DNA of 32,226 nucleotides. Origin: SIG471 sp045638565 (GTDB lineage Bacteria > Bacillota > Clostridia > Oscillospirales > Butyricicoccaceae). The position numbers and the translations under genes are program-made. Of this stretch, positions 23,063 to 31,695 are shown piece after piece; position 1 is the stretch's first letter, and each line of letters opens with the position of its first letter. The DNA lies in NCBI GenBank assembly GCA_045638565.1, contig JAZUBN010000140.1, forward strand, positions 1 through 32,226, given 5' to 3'. The notes beneath the pieces were generated by a model. It was not told the DNA's origin. It searched no databases and saw only the letters and a list, made by a program, of their open reading frames with translations.

Positions 23063-24508
23063 ATGAAAAACAGAAAAAAGCAGGCTCGTACAAAGAATAT
23101 AATTATTTCTGTTGTAAGCGTGCTGGCGATTCTCGTGCTTCTTTACGGCATCGGTTATTCCACAGGCTTTATCCAGAAGAATCTTACAGCTCTCAAGGTA
23201 GGCGATTATAAGATCAATGCTCTTGAATATCGTTTCTACTATACAGATGCTAAAAACAACCTCATCAATGAATACGGCACAGAAATGGCTCAGAACGGCG
23301 TTGACTTCAATAAGCCGCTGGAAAGCCAGAACTATACAGAAACAGTTTCATGGGCTGATTACATCCACAACAATGCAGTTTCTGAACTTACAGAAATCTA
23401 TGGCATGTATGCGGCAGCTGAAAAGGCCGGTCACGTAATGAGCGATGAAATGAAGGAAACTGTTGAAAGCTACATGAACGCTCTCATCGGCTCTGCAGAA
23501 AGCCAGAAGACAAATGCAGACAAGTATATCAACCAGATTTACGGCAAGAACATCGGCGAAGCTGAAGTTCGTGAGTTCATCACAAGAAGATACTATGCAG
23601 CTGACTATGTAAATAAGGTGCAGAACGAATTCAAGCCAACAGTTGAAGAGCTTGAAGCATACTATCAGGCAAATCCTGAAAAGCTCGAAGTTGTAAGCTA
23701 CAACTATTACCACGTTGAATGGGAAGTTGCAGAAGGCAATGACCTCCTTACAAACAAGAACAAGGATGCTGCAAAGGTTATCGCAGAAGATATCCTCGCA
23801 AAGGGTAAGGATGCTGAATCCTTCGGTAAGGCAGTCCTTGAACACTGTAAGGACGAACTGAAGGGTTATTATGAAGACCTTTCTGTAACACATATCGAAG
23901 CAGGTATCATCCGTGATGATGCAGGACCAATCGCAGAATGGTATGCAGATCCTGCACGTAAGGCTGGCGACAGCACAATCATCGAAGGCACAAACAAGTA
24001 CACAGTAATACTTTTCCACGACAGATATCTCGAAAAATATAATTCTGTTGACGTACGTCATATTCTCATCAAGCCTGAAGATGCAGAAGATCCTAACGAT
24101 GCAGACCAGGTTGTTGCAAAGCATCAGGAAGCTATCGACAAGATTGAAGGCATCTATGATGAATATATGGCAGGCGATAAGACAGAAGATTCATTTGCTG
24201 CTCTTGCTATGGAATACTCTCAGGACAACGCTTCTGAAGGCGGTCTTTATACAGAAGTATGCAAGAACGAAATGGAAGAAGCATTTGAAGACTGGTGCTT
24301 CGAAGATAGCAGAAAGCCTGGCGATATCGGCATCGTAAAGACAGAATACGGCTACCATCTTATGTATTTCGTAGGCGAAGGCCGTGAAGGCTGGCAGGTA
24401 AAGGCAGAAGACAAGATGTCCACAGAACATTTTGAAACTTTCTTTGCTGAAGAAACTGAAAACCAGGAAGTAAAGACAAATCTGCTTGCAATGAACATGG
24501 CATATTAA
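23063..24508 (+). CDS. Membrane-anchored peptidyl-prolyl isomerase, parvulin (PrsA/SurA-like)
   Basis: This 481-residue foldase is expected to help secreted proteins fold outside the membrane. A basic N-terminus (KNRKKQARTK) and one hydrophobic helix (about 13-35) anchor it; there is no lipobox cysteine, so it is not a PrsA lipoprotein. A helical SurA-N-like part covers about 40-210. The parvulin domain begins at VRHILIKPED (residue 330) and ends with GDIGIVKTEYGYHLMYFV. A second, weaker parvulin-like stretch may lie at about 210-325. The start at 23063 follows GGACGGAG; a frame open from 22892 runs through the promoter and is not used. It ends with a terminator and has no operon partner. Confidence 0.88.
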   Translation: MKNRKKQARTKNIIISVVSVLAILVLLYGIGYSTGFIQKNLTALKVGDYKINALEYRFYYTDAKNNLINEYGTEMAQNGVDFNKPLESQNYTETVSWADYIHNNAVSELTEIYGMYAAAEKAGHVMSDEMKETVESYMNALIGSAESQKTNADKYINQIYGKNIGEAEVREFITRRYYAADYVNKVQNEFKPTVEELEAYYQANPEKLEVVSYNYYHVEWEVAEGNDLLTNKNKDAAKVIAEDILAKGKDAESFGKAVLEHCKDELKGYYEDLSVTHIEAGIIRDDAGPIAEWYADPARKAGDSTIIEGTNKYTVILFHDRYLEKYNSVDVRHILIKPEDAEDPNDADQVVAKHQEAIDKIEGIYDEYMAGDKTEDSFAALAMEYSQDNASEGGLYTEVCKNEMEEAFEDWCFEDSRKPGDIGIVKTEYGYHLMYFVGEGREGWQVKAEDKMSTEHFETFFAEETENQEVKTNLLAMNMAY

Positions 24509-24544
24509 TCTTACCGATTTTTTGTTAGCATAAATTGAAAGGGG

Positions 24545-24573
24545 CGAGGGCTGAAATATTGCTCTCGTTTTTC
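24545..24573 (+). terminator. Intrinsic terminator of the foldase gene
   Basis: CGAGGGC / GCTCTCG (one G-T pair) is followed by TTTTTC about 40 bases after the stop codon. Confidence 0.7.
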
Positions 24574-24604
24574 ATTTTCAAAAAAAGATTTTGACAAAAA
24601 TCGG

Positions 24605-24633
24605 TTGACTTTTATATTTGATAGTGCTATAAT
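24605..24633 (+). promoter_or_regulatory. Promoter of tRNA-Leu
   Basis: TTGACT and a perfect TATAAT are separated by 17 bases, ending 31 bases before the mature tRNA. The high match fits a stable-RNA gene. Confidence 0.8.
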
Positions 24634-24664
24634 TATAAAGCTGATTAGCAATAACTGAATATGT

Positions 24665-24750
24665 GCGGATGTGGCGGAATGGTAGACGCGTTGGCTTCAG
24701 GTGCCAATGGTGGCAACATCGTGTGGGTTCGAGTCCCTTCATCCGCACCA
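24665..24750 (+). tRNA. tRNA-Leu, anticodon CAG
   Basis: The acceptor stem GCGGATG / CATCCGC is perfect, with discriminator A and an encoded CCA end. The anticodon stem TTGGC / GCCAA encloses the loop TTCAGGT, giving anticodon CAG and decoding CTG. A long variable arm (about 24706-24721) is as expected for a class II leucine tRNA. The T-loop TTCGAGT is normal, although the outer part of its stem pairs poorly. It is a single tRNA gene with its own promoter and terminator. Confidence 0.95.
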
Positions 24751-24781
24751 AAAAAAGACACCCTTTTTGGTGTCTTTTTTT
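24751..24781 (+). terminator. Intrinsic terminator of tRNA-Leu
   Basis: AAAAAAGACACC / GGTGTCTTTTTT begins directly after the encoded CCA and ends in a T-run. Confidence 0.9.
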
Positions 24782-24851
24782 ATACACAGTAAGGGGAAAT
24801 ATTCGATTTAGAAATAAAGGGTGACTGGCGATAAACTTTTGTAAAAGATAC

Positions 24852-24880
24852 TTGAAATTTATTATATATTAGGGTATAAT
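24852..24880 (+). promoter_or_regulatory. Promoter of the ATP synthase operon
   Basis: TTGAAA and a perfect TATAAT are separated by 17 bases. It ends 49 bases before the first ATG. No other promoter was noticed inside the operon. Confidence 0.78.
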
Positions 24881-24929
24881 TATAATAGATATTTTTGTAG
24901 CATTTTCACGATAAAGGTGTGAAGTAAAT

Positions 24930-25187
24930 ATGAAGGAATTAACGCTGCTGGTATGGTTCATGCAGCTTGGTCTGTCTGTGTCAGTGCCGCTGGCAGGATA
25001 TGTGCTGCTGGCTCTCTGGCTGCAGGGGAAGTTTCAGCTTGGAAGCTGGATAGTTTGGGCAGCCGTAATAATCGGCGCAGTCAGCGCAATAGACGGTCTC
25101 AGAACTTCGCTGCGCACCCTTGAAAAGCTTTCCAGAAAAGACAAAACAGAGGATAAAATTGCAGTATCCTTCAATGATCACGAATAG
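24930..25187 (+). CDS. atpZ: AtpZ/AtpI-like small membrane protein of the ATP synthase operon
   Basis: This 85-residue protein has two membrane helices (about 6-30 and 38-57) and a charged C-terminal tail. Position and pattern (WFMQLGLSVSVPLAGYVLLALWL) match the AtpZ family that often opens Bacillota atp operons. Work on such proteins links AtpZ and AtpI to c-ring assembly or to a small cation channel; which applies here is unknown. AAAGGTG lies ten bases before the ATG. The next gene follows after 17 bases. Confidence 0.75.
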   Translation: MKELTLLVWFMQLGLSVSVPLAGYVLLALWLQGKFQLGSWIVWAAVIIGAVSAIDGLRTSLRTLEKLSRKDKTEDKIAVSFNDHE

Positions 25188-25204
25188 ATACACGGAGGTG
25201 TAAA

Positions 25205-25606
25205 ATGAACTCGCGACAGTTTATTCTGCGTGAAACTGCGATGCTTGCTGCAGGCGAAGCGGTTTGTACAGTTTTAATGATCAGCGTATTTGCGCTGGCA
25301 GGATATTACAATACAAGCGTACTGATTGGCGGTATAGTCGGAGCTGTTATGGCGATTGTCAACTTCTTCCTTATGGCGGTTGCAGCCGATGCAGCAGCCG
25401 ATAAAGCTGTAAATGGCGACGTAAAAGGCGGCAAGGAGCTGGTCAAGGCATCATTCCGTATGCGTCTGCTCGTTATGGCAGGCCTGCTTTTCCTCTTTGC
25501 AAGAAGCGGTATTTGTAATCTTATTGCGATGATAGTGCCTCTGGTGCTGACACGTATTATAATAACAGTTATAGAATTTTTCAGAAAGTCTGGTGAAACA
25601 AAGTAA
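25205..25606 (+). CDS. atpI: ATP synthase subunit I (AtpI-like membrane protein)
   Basis: This 133-residue protein has four predicted membrane helices (about 10-32, 38-62, 83-100, 103-125), the layout of ATP synthase I proteins thought to help build the c ring. The central loop DAAADKAVNGDVKGG is cytoplasmic by charge. GGAGGTG precedes the ATG at good spacing. Its stop overlaps the atpB start by one base (TAATG), so it is coupled to subunit a. Sequence in this family is poorly conserved, and the call rests mostly on topology and position. Confidence 0.75.
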   Translation: MNSRQFILRETAMLAAGEAVCTVLMISVFALAGYYNTSVLIGGIVGAVMAIVNFFLMAVAADAAADKAVNGDVKGGKELVKASFRMRLLVMAGLLFLFARSGICNLIAMIVPLVLTRIIITVIEFFRKSGETK

Positions 25607-26490
25607 TGAGCATAGATGTAACAGGCGCATACGTCTATTTTGAAATTCCGATTCTCGGCGGTATACCGATAAGTCAGACTGCCGTTTCGTCCTTTATTGT
25701 GATGATTCTGCTGTGTACAGCATTCATTATGCTGGGAAAAAACATTGAAAAACGTCCGGGCAAAATGCAGGTGCTTGTGGAAAAAGCGGTGACATTGATA
25801 ACAGACCTTACAGCATCAGCTATGGGCAAGCACAATGTACACTGGACACCGTTTATGGGCTGTCTTTTCCTCTGGAGTATCTGCGGCAGCTATATCGGTC
25901 TTACAGGTTTCCTTCGCTCCTCGACGGCTGACATCAACTGTACAGCCACATGGGCGCTTATGGTTTCCTTTATCATCTGGTTCAATAACATCAGAAACAA
26001 CGGCATAGGCAACTTCCTTAAAAATTATATCAATCCAATGAATATAATTTCCGACCTTGCTCAGCCGCTTTCCATGTCATTCCGTCATTTCAGTAATGTA
26101 TCTGTCGGCGGTATCATCTCTTCCATTATATATGCAGCGCTGACACTTTTATCCACAGTCGTCATCGGTCTTGTATCGTCAGCAGGCTGGCTTATGGCAG
26201 GAGTGCTCACTGCAGCAGGCGTCCTTATGTATCTTATGTGGGCGCGTAAGACAAAGAAGGTATTCCACAATATTCTTGCAGGCGTAACCTTTGTTGTCGG
26301 CGTGACAGGTCTTCTCGAAAGTTTTGGAATAATCGCAGGCGTTCCGATTTTCACATACGGTATCCCTGCAGTGCTTTCGGTTTATTTCGACTTTTTCTCC
26401 GGTTTCCTTCAGGCATTGGTATTCACACTTTTGTCTATGGTATATATCGGCGGCTCCCTTCCTGAACCTGAAACACAGGAAGAAAAATAA
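25606..26490 (+). CDS. atpB: ATP synthase subunit a
   Basis: This 294-residue Fo stator subunit carries the two ion half-channels facing the c ring. The helix with the essential arginine is QPLSMSFRHFSN, R160 being the expected equivalent of E. coli R210. The last helix pair (FFSGFLQALVFTLLSMVYIG) is typical. Two things differ from common versions: the usual FGNxxAGH segment after the arginine reads FSNVSVGG, and there is an extra hydrophobic stretch with a basic loop (ARKTKKVF) at about 215-245. The family call is secure from gene order and these motifs. It starts inside the atpI stop. Confidence 0.9.
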   Translation: MSIDVTGAYVYFEIPILGGIPISQTAVSSFIVMILLCTAFIMLGKNIEKRPGKMQVLVEKAVTLITDLTASAMGKHNVHWTPFMGCLFLWSICGSYIGLTGFLRSSTADINCTATWALMVSFIIWFNNIRNNGIGNFLKNYINPMNIISDLAQPLSMSFRHFSNVSVGGIISSIIYAALTLLSTVVIGLVSSAGWLMAGVLTAAGVLMYLMWARKTKKVFHNILAGVTFVVGVTGLLESFGIIAGVPIFTYGIPAVLSVYFDFFSGFLQALVFTLLSMVYIGGSLPEPETQEEK

Positions 26491-26548
26491 TTTTGTAAGC
26501 AAAACACTTATCACATAAAAACATTAAAACAGTAGGAGGATATTCTTT

Positions 26549-26794
26549 ATGGGTATTGGTGAAGGTTTAGCTATTCTTGGTAAGGCTCTCGGCGCAGGTC
26601 TTTGTATGGGTATCGGCGCTATCGGCCCTGCTATCGGTGAAGGTAATGCAGTAAGTCACGCTCTTGACGGTATGGCTCGTCAGCCTGAGGCTGCAGACAA
26701 TCTTCGTGTTAACATGATTCTCGGTTGTGCTGTTACAGAATCCACAGGTATTTATTCCCTGGTAACAGCTATCCTTATTCTGTTCACACTGTAA
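26549..26794 (+). CDS. atpE: ATP synthase subunit c
   Basis: This 81-residue proteolipid forms the rotor ring. The two helices are joined by the conserved polar loop ARQPEA (43-48). The ion site has E64 followed by S65 and T66 (CAVTESTGIYSL) and a second carboxylate, E31, in the first helix (GPAIGEGNAV). E64-S-T is the Na+-type signature, and E31 takes the place of the glutamine in Ilyobacter-type rings, matching the two-carboxylate motif described for Fusobacterium nucleatum. Na+ coupling is therefore likely, by inference. TAGGAGGA precedes the ATG after a 58-base gap. Confidence 0.96.
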   Translation: MGIGEGLAILGKALGAGLCMGIGAIGPAIGEGNAVSHALDGMARQPEAADNLRVNMILGCAVTESTGIYSLVTAILILFTL

Positions 26795-26833
26795 TTCACT
26801 TTTTTCTAATCTGAATCGAAAGGAGTGAAGTGC

Positions 26834-27334
26834 GTGGGTTATTATTTGGATTTTATCGGTGTTGACCTCTGGACTGCACTTTTTGTATTGCTGAATACGC
26901 TCACAGTCATCTTTGTTGGCACAAAGTTTCTCTTTAAGCCTGTTATGAAGATGATTGAAACGCGTCAGACGGAAATTGATGATATGTATGCCAGTGCGGA
27001 TGCTGCTGAAAAGAATGCAAAGGCGCTGGAAAACGAGTACACTGAAAAGCTTGCTGCTGCGAAGGATACTTCTGAACGCATTATCAGAGAAGCAGTGGCC
27101 CGCGGACAGAGCCGTGAGGAAGAAATCATCCGTCAGGCAAACCGCGATGCTGCAGCTATTATGGATAAGGCAAATGCAGATATCGAGCTTGAAAAGAAAA
27201 AGGCTATCAACGAAGCAAAGGACGAGATTTCCGGTCTTGCTATGGAAATAGCAGGCAAGGTGGTTGGCAGAAGTCTTACAGATGCCGATCATGCACAGCT
27301 TGTTGAAAGCTTTATCGATGAATTGGGTGAGTAG
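26834..27334 (+). CDS. atpF: ATP synthase subunit b
   Basis: This 166-residue peripheral stalk subunit has one membrane helix near the N-terminus (about 9-33, WTALFVLLNTLTVIFVGTKF), then a long charged coiled coil rich in Ala, Glu and Lys to about residue 140. I chose GTG at 26834 because AGGAG lies eight bases upstream; the earlier in-frame GTG at 26825 overlaps that site. It is followed after two bases by atpH. Confidence 0.93.
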   Translation: MGYYLDFIGVDLWTALFVLLNTLTVIFVGTKFLFKPVMKMIETRQTEIDDMYASADAAEKNAKALENEYTEKLAAAKDTSERIIREAVARGQSREEEIIRQANRDAAAIMDKANADIELEKKKAINEAKDEISGLAMEIAGKVVGRSLTDADHAQLVESFIDELGE

Positions 27335-27336
27335 TT

Positions 27337-27876
27337 ATGAGTCAGATAGCTACAACATATACTCAGGCGCTCTATTCACTTATAAAGGAAGATGGCAGCG
27401 AAAAGGCTGTTCTTGAGCAGATGAAGGTTCTTGATGAGAGCTTTTCTCAGGAAAAGGACTTTGTCCGTCTGCTTTCAGCGCCGAATGTGATGAAGGAAAC
27501 ACGTTGTGCCATCTTGGATGACAGTTTCCGCGGAAAAGTCCATCCTTATCTTCTTAACTTTATGAAGATTCTCACAGAAAAGGGATATATCCGCTATTTT
27601 TCCGAATGCTGTCAGGCATATCGTGAGCAGTATAATGAAGAAAATGGTATTTTGCCGGTTTGCGCTGTTACAGCGGTTGAACTGACAGAAAACCAGACAG
27701 CGAAGCTTAAAGCCAAGCTGGAAAAAATCACAGGCAAAACCGTTGAGCTGGTGAACAGGACAGACCCAACCTGTCTTGGCGGTGTGCGGCTGGATTATGA
27801 TGGCAAGCAGGTAGACGGCACGGTCAGAAACCGTCTCGATTCTATCCACAGCTTGCTGAAAAATACCGTACTCTGA
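27337..27876 (+). CDS. atpH: ATP synthase subunit delta
   Basis: This 179-residue subunit links the peripheral stalk to the top of the F1 head. The N-terminal helical domain begins IATTYTQALYSLIKEDG, and the C-terminal part carries the family pattern DPTCLGGVRLDYDGKQVDGTVRNRLDSI, with the usual G-G-x-R-L and D-G-T/S-V-R-N-R-L elements. Length is normal. The ATG is two bases after the atpF stop. Confidence 0.94.
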   Translation: MSQIATTYTQALYSLIKEDGSEKAVLEQMKVLDESFSQEKDFVRLLSAPNVMKETRCAILDDSFRGKVHPYLLNFMKILTEKGYIRYFSECCQAYREQYNEENGILPVCAVTAVELTENQTAKLKAKLEKITGKTVELVNRTDPTCLGGVRLDYDGKQVDGTVRNRLDSIHSLLKNTVL

Positions 27877-27896
27877 TTTAAGAAGGCAGGAAAAGT

Positions 27897-29411
27897 ATGG
27901 AATTAAGACCAGAAGAAATAACAAAAATCATCCGTAGTCAGATAAAGAACTACGAAGCCAAGCTGGAACAGAGCGAAACAGGCATCGTCATCCTTGTAGG
28001 TGACGGCATCGCAAGAGTTTCCGGCCTGGATAAATGTATGGCCGGTGAACTTATCGAATTTACAAACGGTTCATTCGGTCTGGCTCAGAATCTCGAAGAG
28101 GACACAGTTTCTGTCGTTATCCTCGGTACCGATGCAGGTATCAGGGAAGGCGATACAGTAAAGCGCACAGGCAAGGTTGTTTCTGTGCCTGTCGGCAATG
28201 CCCTTATCGGCAGAGTTGTAAATGCCCTCGGCGAGCCAATCGACGGAAAGGGCGAAATCGTGCCTGAAACATTCAGACCAATCGAATGTCCTGCTCCGGG
28301 TATTATCGAAAGAAAACACGTAAGCCGTCCTCTCCAGACAGGTATCAAGGCTATCGACGCAATGATTCCTATCGGCCGCGGACAGCGTGAACTTATCATC
28401 GGTGACCGACAGACAGGTAAGACCACTATCGCAACCGATACAATTATCAACCAGAAGGGCAAGGATGTAATCTGCATCTATGTTGCCATCGGTCAGAAGC
28501 GTTCGACAGTTGCTCAGATTGTAAACAATCTCACACTTGCAGGCGCTATGGACTATACTATCGTTGTATCCGCAACAGCATCCGAGCTTGCTCCTATGCA
28601 GTATATTGCTCCATATACAGGCTGTACAATCGGCGAACACTTTATGCATCAGGGCAAGGATGTGCTCGTCATCTACGATGACCTGAGTAAGCACGCGGTT
28701 GCATACCGTACAATCTCCCTGCTCATCCGTCGTCCACCGGGACGTGAAGCATATCCTGGCGACGTTTTCTATCTCCATTCACGTCTTCTTGAGCGCGCAG
28801 CTCAGATGTCCGATGAACTTGGTGGCGGCAGCCTTACAGCCCTTCCTATTATCGAAACACAGGCGGGCGACGTATCCGCTTATATCCCTACAAACGTTAT
28901 CTCCATCACAGACGGACAGATATTCCTTGAAACAGAACTCTTTAACTCAGGTATTCTTCCTGCGGTTAACCCTGGTATCTCTGTTTCCCGAGTTGGCGGT
29001 GACGCTCAGATCAAGGCGCTGAAGAAGGTTGCAGGCTCCCTCAAGCTTCTCTACTCACAGTACAGAGAACTTCAGAGCTTCGCTCAGTTCGGCTCCGACC
29101 TTGACGCCGATACAAAGTCCCGTCTTGCACAGGGCGAACGTATCGTTGCTGTTCTCAAGCAGAAAAATAACGAGCCTGTTGAAGTTGCTCTTCAGGTATG
29201 TATCATCTATGCAGTTACAAACGGCTTCCTCAAGAATATTTCTGTTGAAAATGTGCCTGAATTTGAACTGCGTATGAGAGAGTTTATGGAAAACCGCTAT
29301 GCCGATGTTCTTGAAGCAATCAGAACAACAGGCAAGCTGGAAAATGATACAGCAGAAAAGCTGGGCGCAGCCCTCACAGAGCTTCTCGCTGAGTTCCAGG
29401 CAGCGGTGTAA
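27897..29411 (+). CDS. atpA: ATP synthase subunit alpha
   Basis: This 504-residue F1 subunit binds nucleotide without catalysing. The N-terminal helix that contacts delta (residues 1-22), beta barrel (about 26-95), Walker A GDRQTGKT at 169-176, and the C-terminal helical domain are all present. The VLVIYDDLSKHA Walker B strand and the arginine finger segment PGISVSRVGGDAQ are intact. AGAAGGCAGG lies upstream of the ATG. Length and motifs are standard. Confidence 0.98.
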   Translation: MELRPEEITKIIRSQIKNYEAKLEQSETGIVILVGDGIARVSGLDKCMAGELIEFTNGSFGLAQNLEEDTVSVVILGTDAGIREGDTVKRTGKVVSVPVGNALIGRVVNALGEPIDGKGEIVPETFRPIECPAPGIIERKHVSRPLQTGIKAIDAMIPIGRGQRELIIGDRQTGKTTIATDTIINQKGKDVICIYVAIGQKRSTVAQIVNNLTLAGAMDYTIVVSATASELAPMQYIAPYTGCTIGEHFMHQGKDVLVIYDDLSKHAVAYRTISLLIRRPPGREAYPGDVFYLHSRLLERAAQMSDELGGGSLTALPIIETQAGDVSAYIPTNVISITDGQIFLETELFNSGILPAVNPGISVSRVGGDAQIKALKKVAGSLKLLYSQYRELQSFAQFGSDLDADTKSRLAQGERIVAVLKQKNNEPVEVALQVCIIYAVTNGFLKNISVENVPEFELRMREFMENRYADVLEAIRTTGKLENDTAEKLGAALTELLAEFQAAV

Positions 29412-29426
29412 AGGAGGGGCTTAATT

Positions 29427-30269
29427 ATGGCTGGTGTTTCCACCAAAGCAATAAAAAACCGTATCCGTAGTATGGAAAATACAAAGCAGATTACCAAGGC
29501 TATGGAAATGGTGGCAGCCTCCAAGCTCCGTCGCGCTCAGGCGCAGGTGCTTTCCTCCCGTCCTTATTTTGAAATTTTCTATTCCACAATCCACGATATC
29601 GTAGAATCCGGATGCGATTTGTCTTCTCCGTATCTTACAGGAAGACCTGTCAGAAAGATTGCATATATCGTAATCGCAGGCGACAGAGGTCTTGCAGGCG
29701 GATATAACAGCAATGTTCTCAAGATGGTCATGTCTGAAGTAGGCGATAAGGAAGTTACAGTTCTGCCAATCGGCAGAAAGGCTGTGGATTTCTTCAGCTC
29801 AAGAAATATCCCGCTTCTGACAGAAAATCACGCCCTTGCTGAAACTGTTTCTGTCGGTGACTGCTTCTCGATGGCGAAAAATCTCTGCAAAGGTTATCTT
29901 GCTGGTGAGTTTGACGAAATCCATGTGGCATATACCAACTTTGTTTCGGTGCTGTCGCAGACTCCGACGACTCTTAAGATTCTTCCGCTGGCAGATACAT
30001 CGGACAATGTGAAAAAAACAGTCCACGGCGATATGCTGTATGAGCCTGATCCGGAAGAAGTTTTCAAGGCAATCGTCCCTGAATATCTGGGAGGAATTAT
30101 ATACGGCGCCCTTTGCGAAAGCAGAGCGGCAGAGCAGGCTGCAAGACGCACAGCTATGGACTCGGCAACTCAGAATGCGGAAGATATGATCGCAGATCTG
30201 AGCCTCAAGTTCAACCGTGCAAGACAGGCTGCTATCACCCAGGAAATCACTGAGATTGTCGTGGGTTAA
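29427..30269 (+). CDS. atpG: ATP synthase subunit gamma
   Basis: This 280-residue central shaft subunit has the two terminal helices that form the rotating coiled coil: residues 1-50 (VSTKAIKNRIRSMENTKQIT, then KAMEMVAASKLRRAQ) and about 215-280 (AMDSATQNAEDMIADLSLKFNRARQ, then ITQEITEIV). The Rossmann-like middle begins IVIAGDRGLAGGYN. AAAGGAGG precedes the ATG. It is slightly shorter than the usual 285-295 residues. Confidence 0.97.
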   Translation: MAGVSTKAIKNRIRSMENTKQITKAMEMVAASKLRRAQAQVLSSRPYFEIFYSTIHDIVESGCDLSSPYLTGRPVRKIAYIVIAGDRGLAGGYNSNVLKMVMSEVGDKEVTVLPIGRKAVDFFSSRNIPLLTENHALAETVSVGDCFSMAKNLCKGYLAGEFDEIHVAYTNFVSVLSQTPTTLKILPLADTSDNVKKTVHGDMLYEPDPEEVFKAIVPEYLGGIIYGALCESRAAEQAARRTAMDSATQNAEDMIADLSLKFNRARQAAITQEITEIVVG

Positions 30270-30300
30270 CAATAATGACAATATAAAGGAGCTGAATCCT

Positions 30301-31695
30301 ATGTCTAATAATAAAGGGGCAGTTATCCAGGTAATGGGTCCTGTTCTGGATATCCGCTTTTCCGATGCGGGGCTTCCGGACCTGCTCAATGCCATCGAAA
30401 TCCCACACGGGGATAATACAATCGTTGCCGAAGTTGCTCAGCACATCGGTGATAATGTAGTTCGCTGTATCGCAATGAGCTCGACAGACGGTCTTCAGCG
30501 CGGTGCTGAAGCTATCGATACAGGCGCACCTATCAGCGTGCCTGTAGGCGATGAATGTCTCGGCAGAGTTTTCAATCTGCTCGGTCAGCCTATTGATAAC
30601 CGTGAACCTGTAAAGGGTGCTGAACGCTGGCCTATCCACCGTGCAGCGCCATCCTATGAAGAACAGCGTCCTGCTACAGAAATCCTTGAAACAGGTATCA
30701 AGGTCATCGATATGATCTGTCCTTATGCAAAGGGCGGTAAGATTGGTCTCTTCGGCGGTGCCGGCGTTGGCAAGACAGTTCTCATTCAGGAACTTATCTA
30801 TAATATCGCAACTGCACATAACGGTTATTCTGTCTTCACAGGCGTTGGTGAACGCACACGTGAAGGTAATGACCTTTACAATGAAATGACTGAATCGGGC
30901 GTTATCAACAAGACAGCCATGGTATTCGGTCAGATGAACGAGCCTCCGGGAGCTCGTATGAGAGTCGGTCTCTCCGGCCTCACAATGGCAGAATACTTCC
31001 GTGATGCAAAGCATCAGGACGTGCTTCTGTTCATCGATAATATCTTCAGATTTACACAGGCAGGTTCGGAAGTTTCCGCCCTCCTCGGCCGTATGCCATC
31101 TGCCGTAGGTTATCAGCCTACACTGGCAACAGAAATGGGCGCACTTCAGGAACGTATCACATCCACACAGAACGGCTCCATCACTTCAGTTCAGGCTGTC
31201 TATGTTCCTGCCGACGACCTTACAGACCCTGCTCCAGCTACAACATTTGCCCATCTTGACGCAACAACAGTTCTCGACCGTGGTATTGCATCCCTCGGTA
31301 TTTATCCTGCTGTTGACCCACTCGATTCCACATCAAGAATTCTTTCTCCTGAAGTGGTTGGCGTTGAACATTACGAAACAGCACGTGCTGTTCAGAGCAT
31401 TCTTCAGCGTTATAAGGAACTGCAGGATATCATCGCTATCATGGGTATGGACGAACTGAGTGAAGAGGACAAGCTTACAGTTAACCGCGCTCGTAAGATC
31501 CAGCGCTTCCTCTCCCAGCCATTCCACGTTGCCGAGCAGTTCACAGGCTATAAGGGCAAGTATGTTCCTCTCAAGGATACAATCAGATCATTTAAGGAAA
31601 TTATCGAAGGCAAGCACGACGAAATTCCTGAATCCTACTTCCTGTATGCAGGCACTATTGATGATGTAGTGGAAAAGTGGAAGGGTGATAACTAA
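30301..31695 (+). CDS. atpD: ATP synthase subunit beta
   Basis: This 464-residue catalytic F1 subunit has Walker A GGAGVGKT at 152-159, catalytic glutamate E184 in GVGERTREGN, Walker B VLLFIDNIFRF, and the DELSEED loop, seen here as DELSEEDK. I chose the start at 30301 because AAAGGAG precedes it and SNNKGAVIQVMGPVLDI is the normal N-terminus; an open frame reaches back to 30217 but overlaps atpG. Its stop overlaps the atpC ATG by one base. Confidence 0.98.
   Translation: MSNNKGAVIQVMGPVLDIRFSDAGLPDLLNAIEIPHGDNTIVAEVAQHIGDNVVRCIAMSSTDGLQRGAEAIDTGAPISVPVGDECLGRVFNLLGQPIDNREPVKGAERWPIHRAAPSYEEQRPATEILETGIKVIDMICPYAKGGKIGLFGGAGVGKTVLIQELIYNIATAHNGYSVFTGVGERTREGNDLYNEMTESGVINKTAMVFGQMNEPPGARMRVGLSGLTMAEYFRDAKHQDVLLFIDNIFRFTQAGSEVSALLGRMPSAVGYQPTLATEMGALQERITSTQNGSITSVQAVYVPADDLTDPAPATTFAHLDATTVLDRGIASLGIYPAVDPLDSTSRILSPEVVGVEHYETARAVQSILQRYKELQDIIAIMGMDELSEEDKLTVNRARKIQRFLSQPFHVAEQFTGYKGKYVPLKDTIRSFKEIIEGKHDEIPESYFLYAGTIDDVVEKWKGDN

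Noticed and set aside
23348..24124. Minus-strand open frame (258 codons) opposite the parvulin gene
   Set aside because: It is fully inside a strong coding gene and has a Cys/Val/Phe-rich composition typical of antisense translation.
24665..24750. tRNA-Leu as an integration site for a mobile element
   Set aside because: No repeat of the tRNA 3' end and no integrase are seen; the ATP synthase operon follows directly.
28071..28778. Minus-strand open frame (235 codons) opposite atpA
   Set aside because: It lies entirely within atpA, which is unmistakable, and shows no initiation signal.
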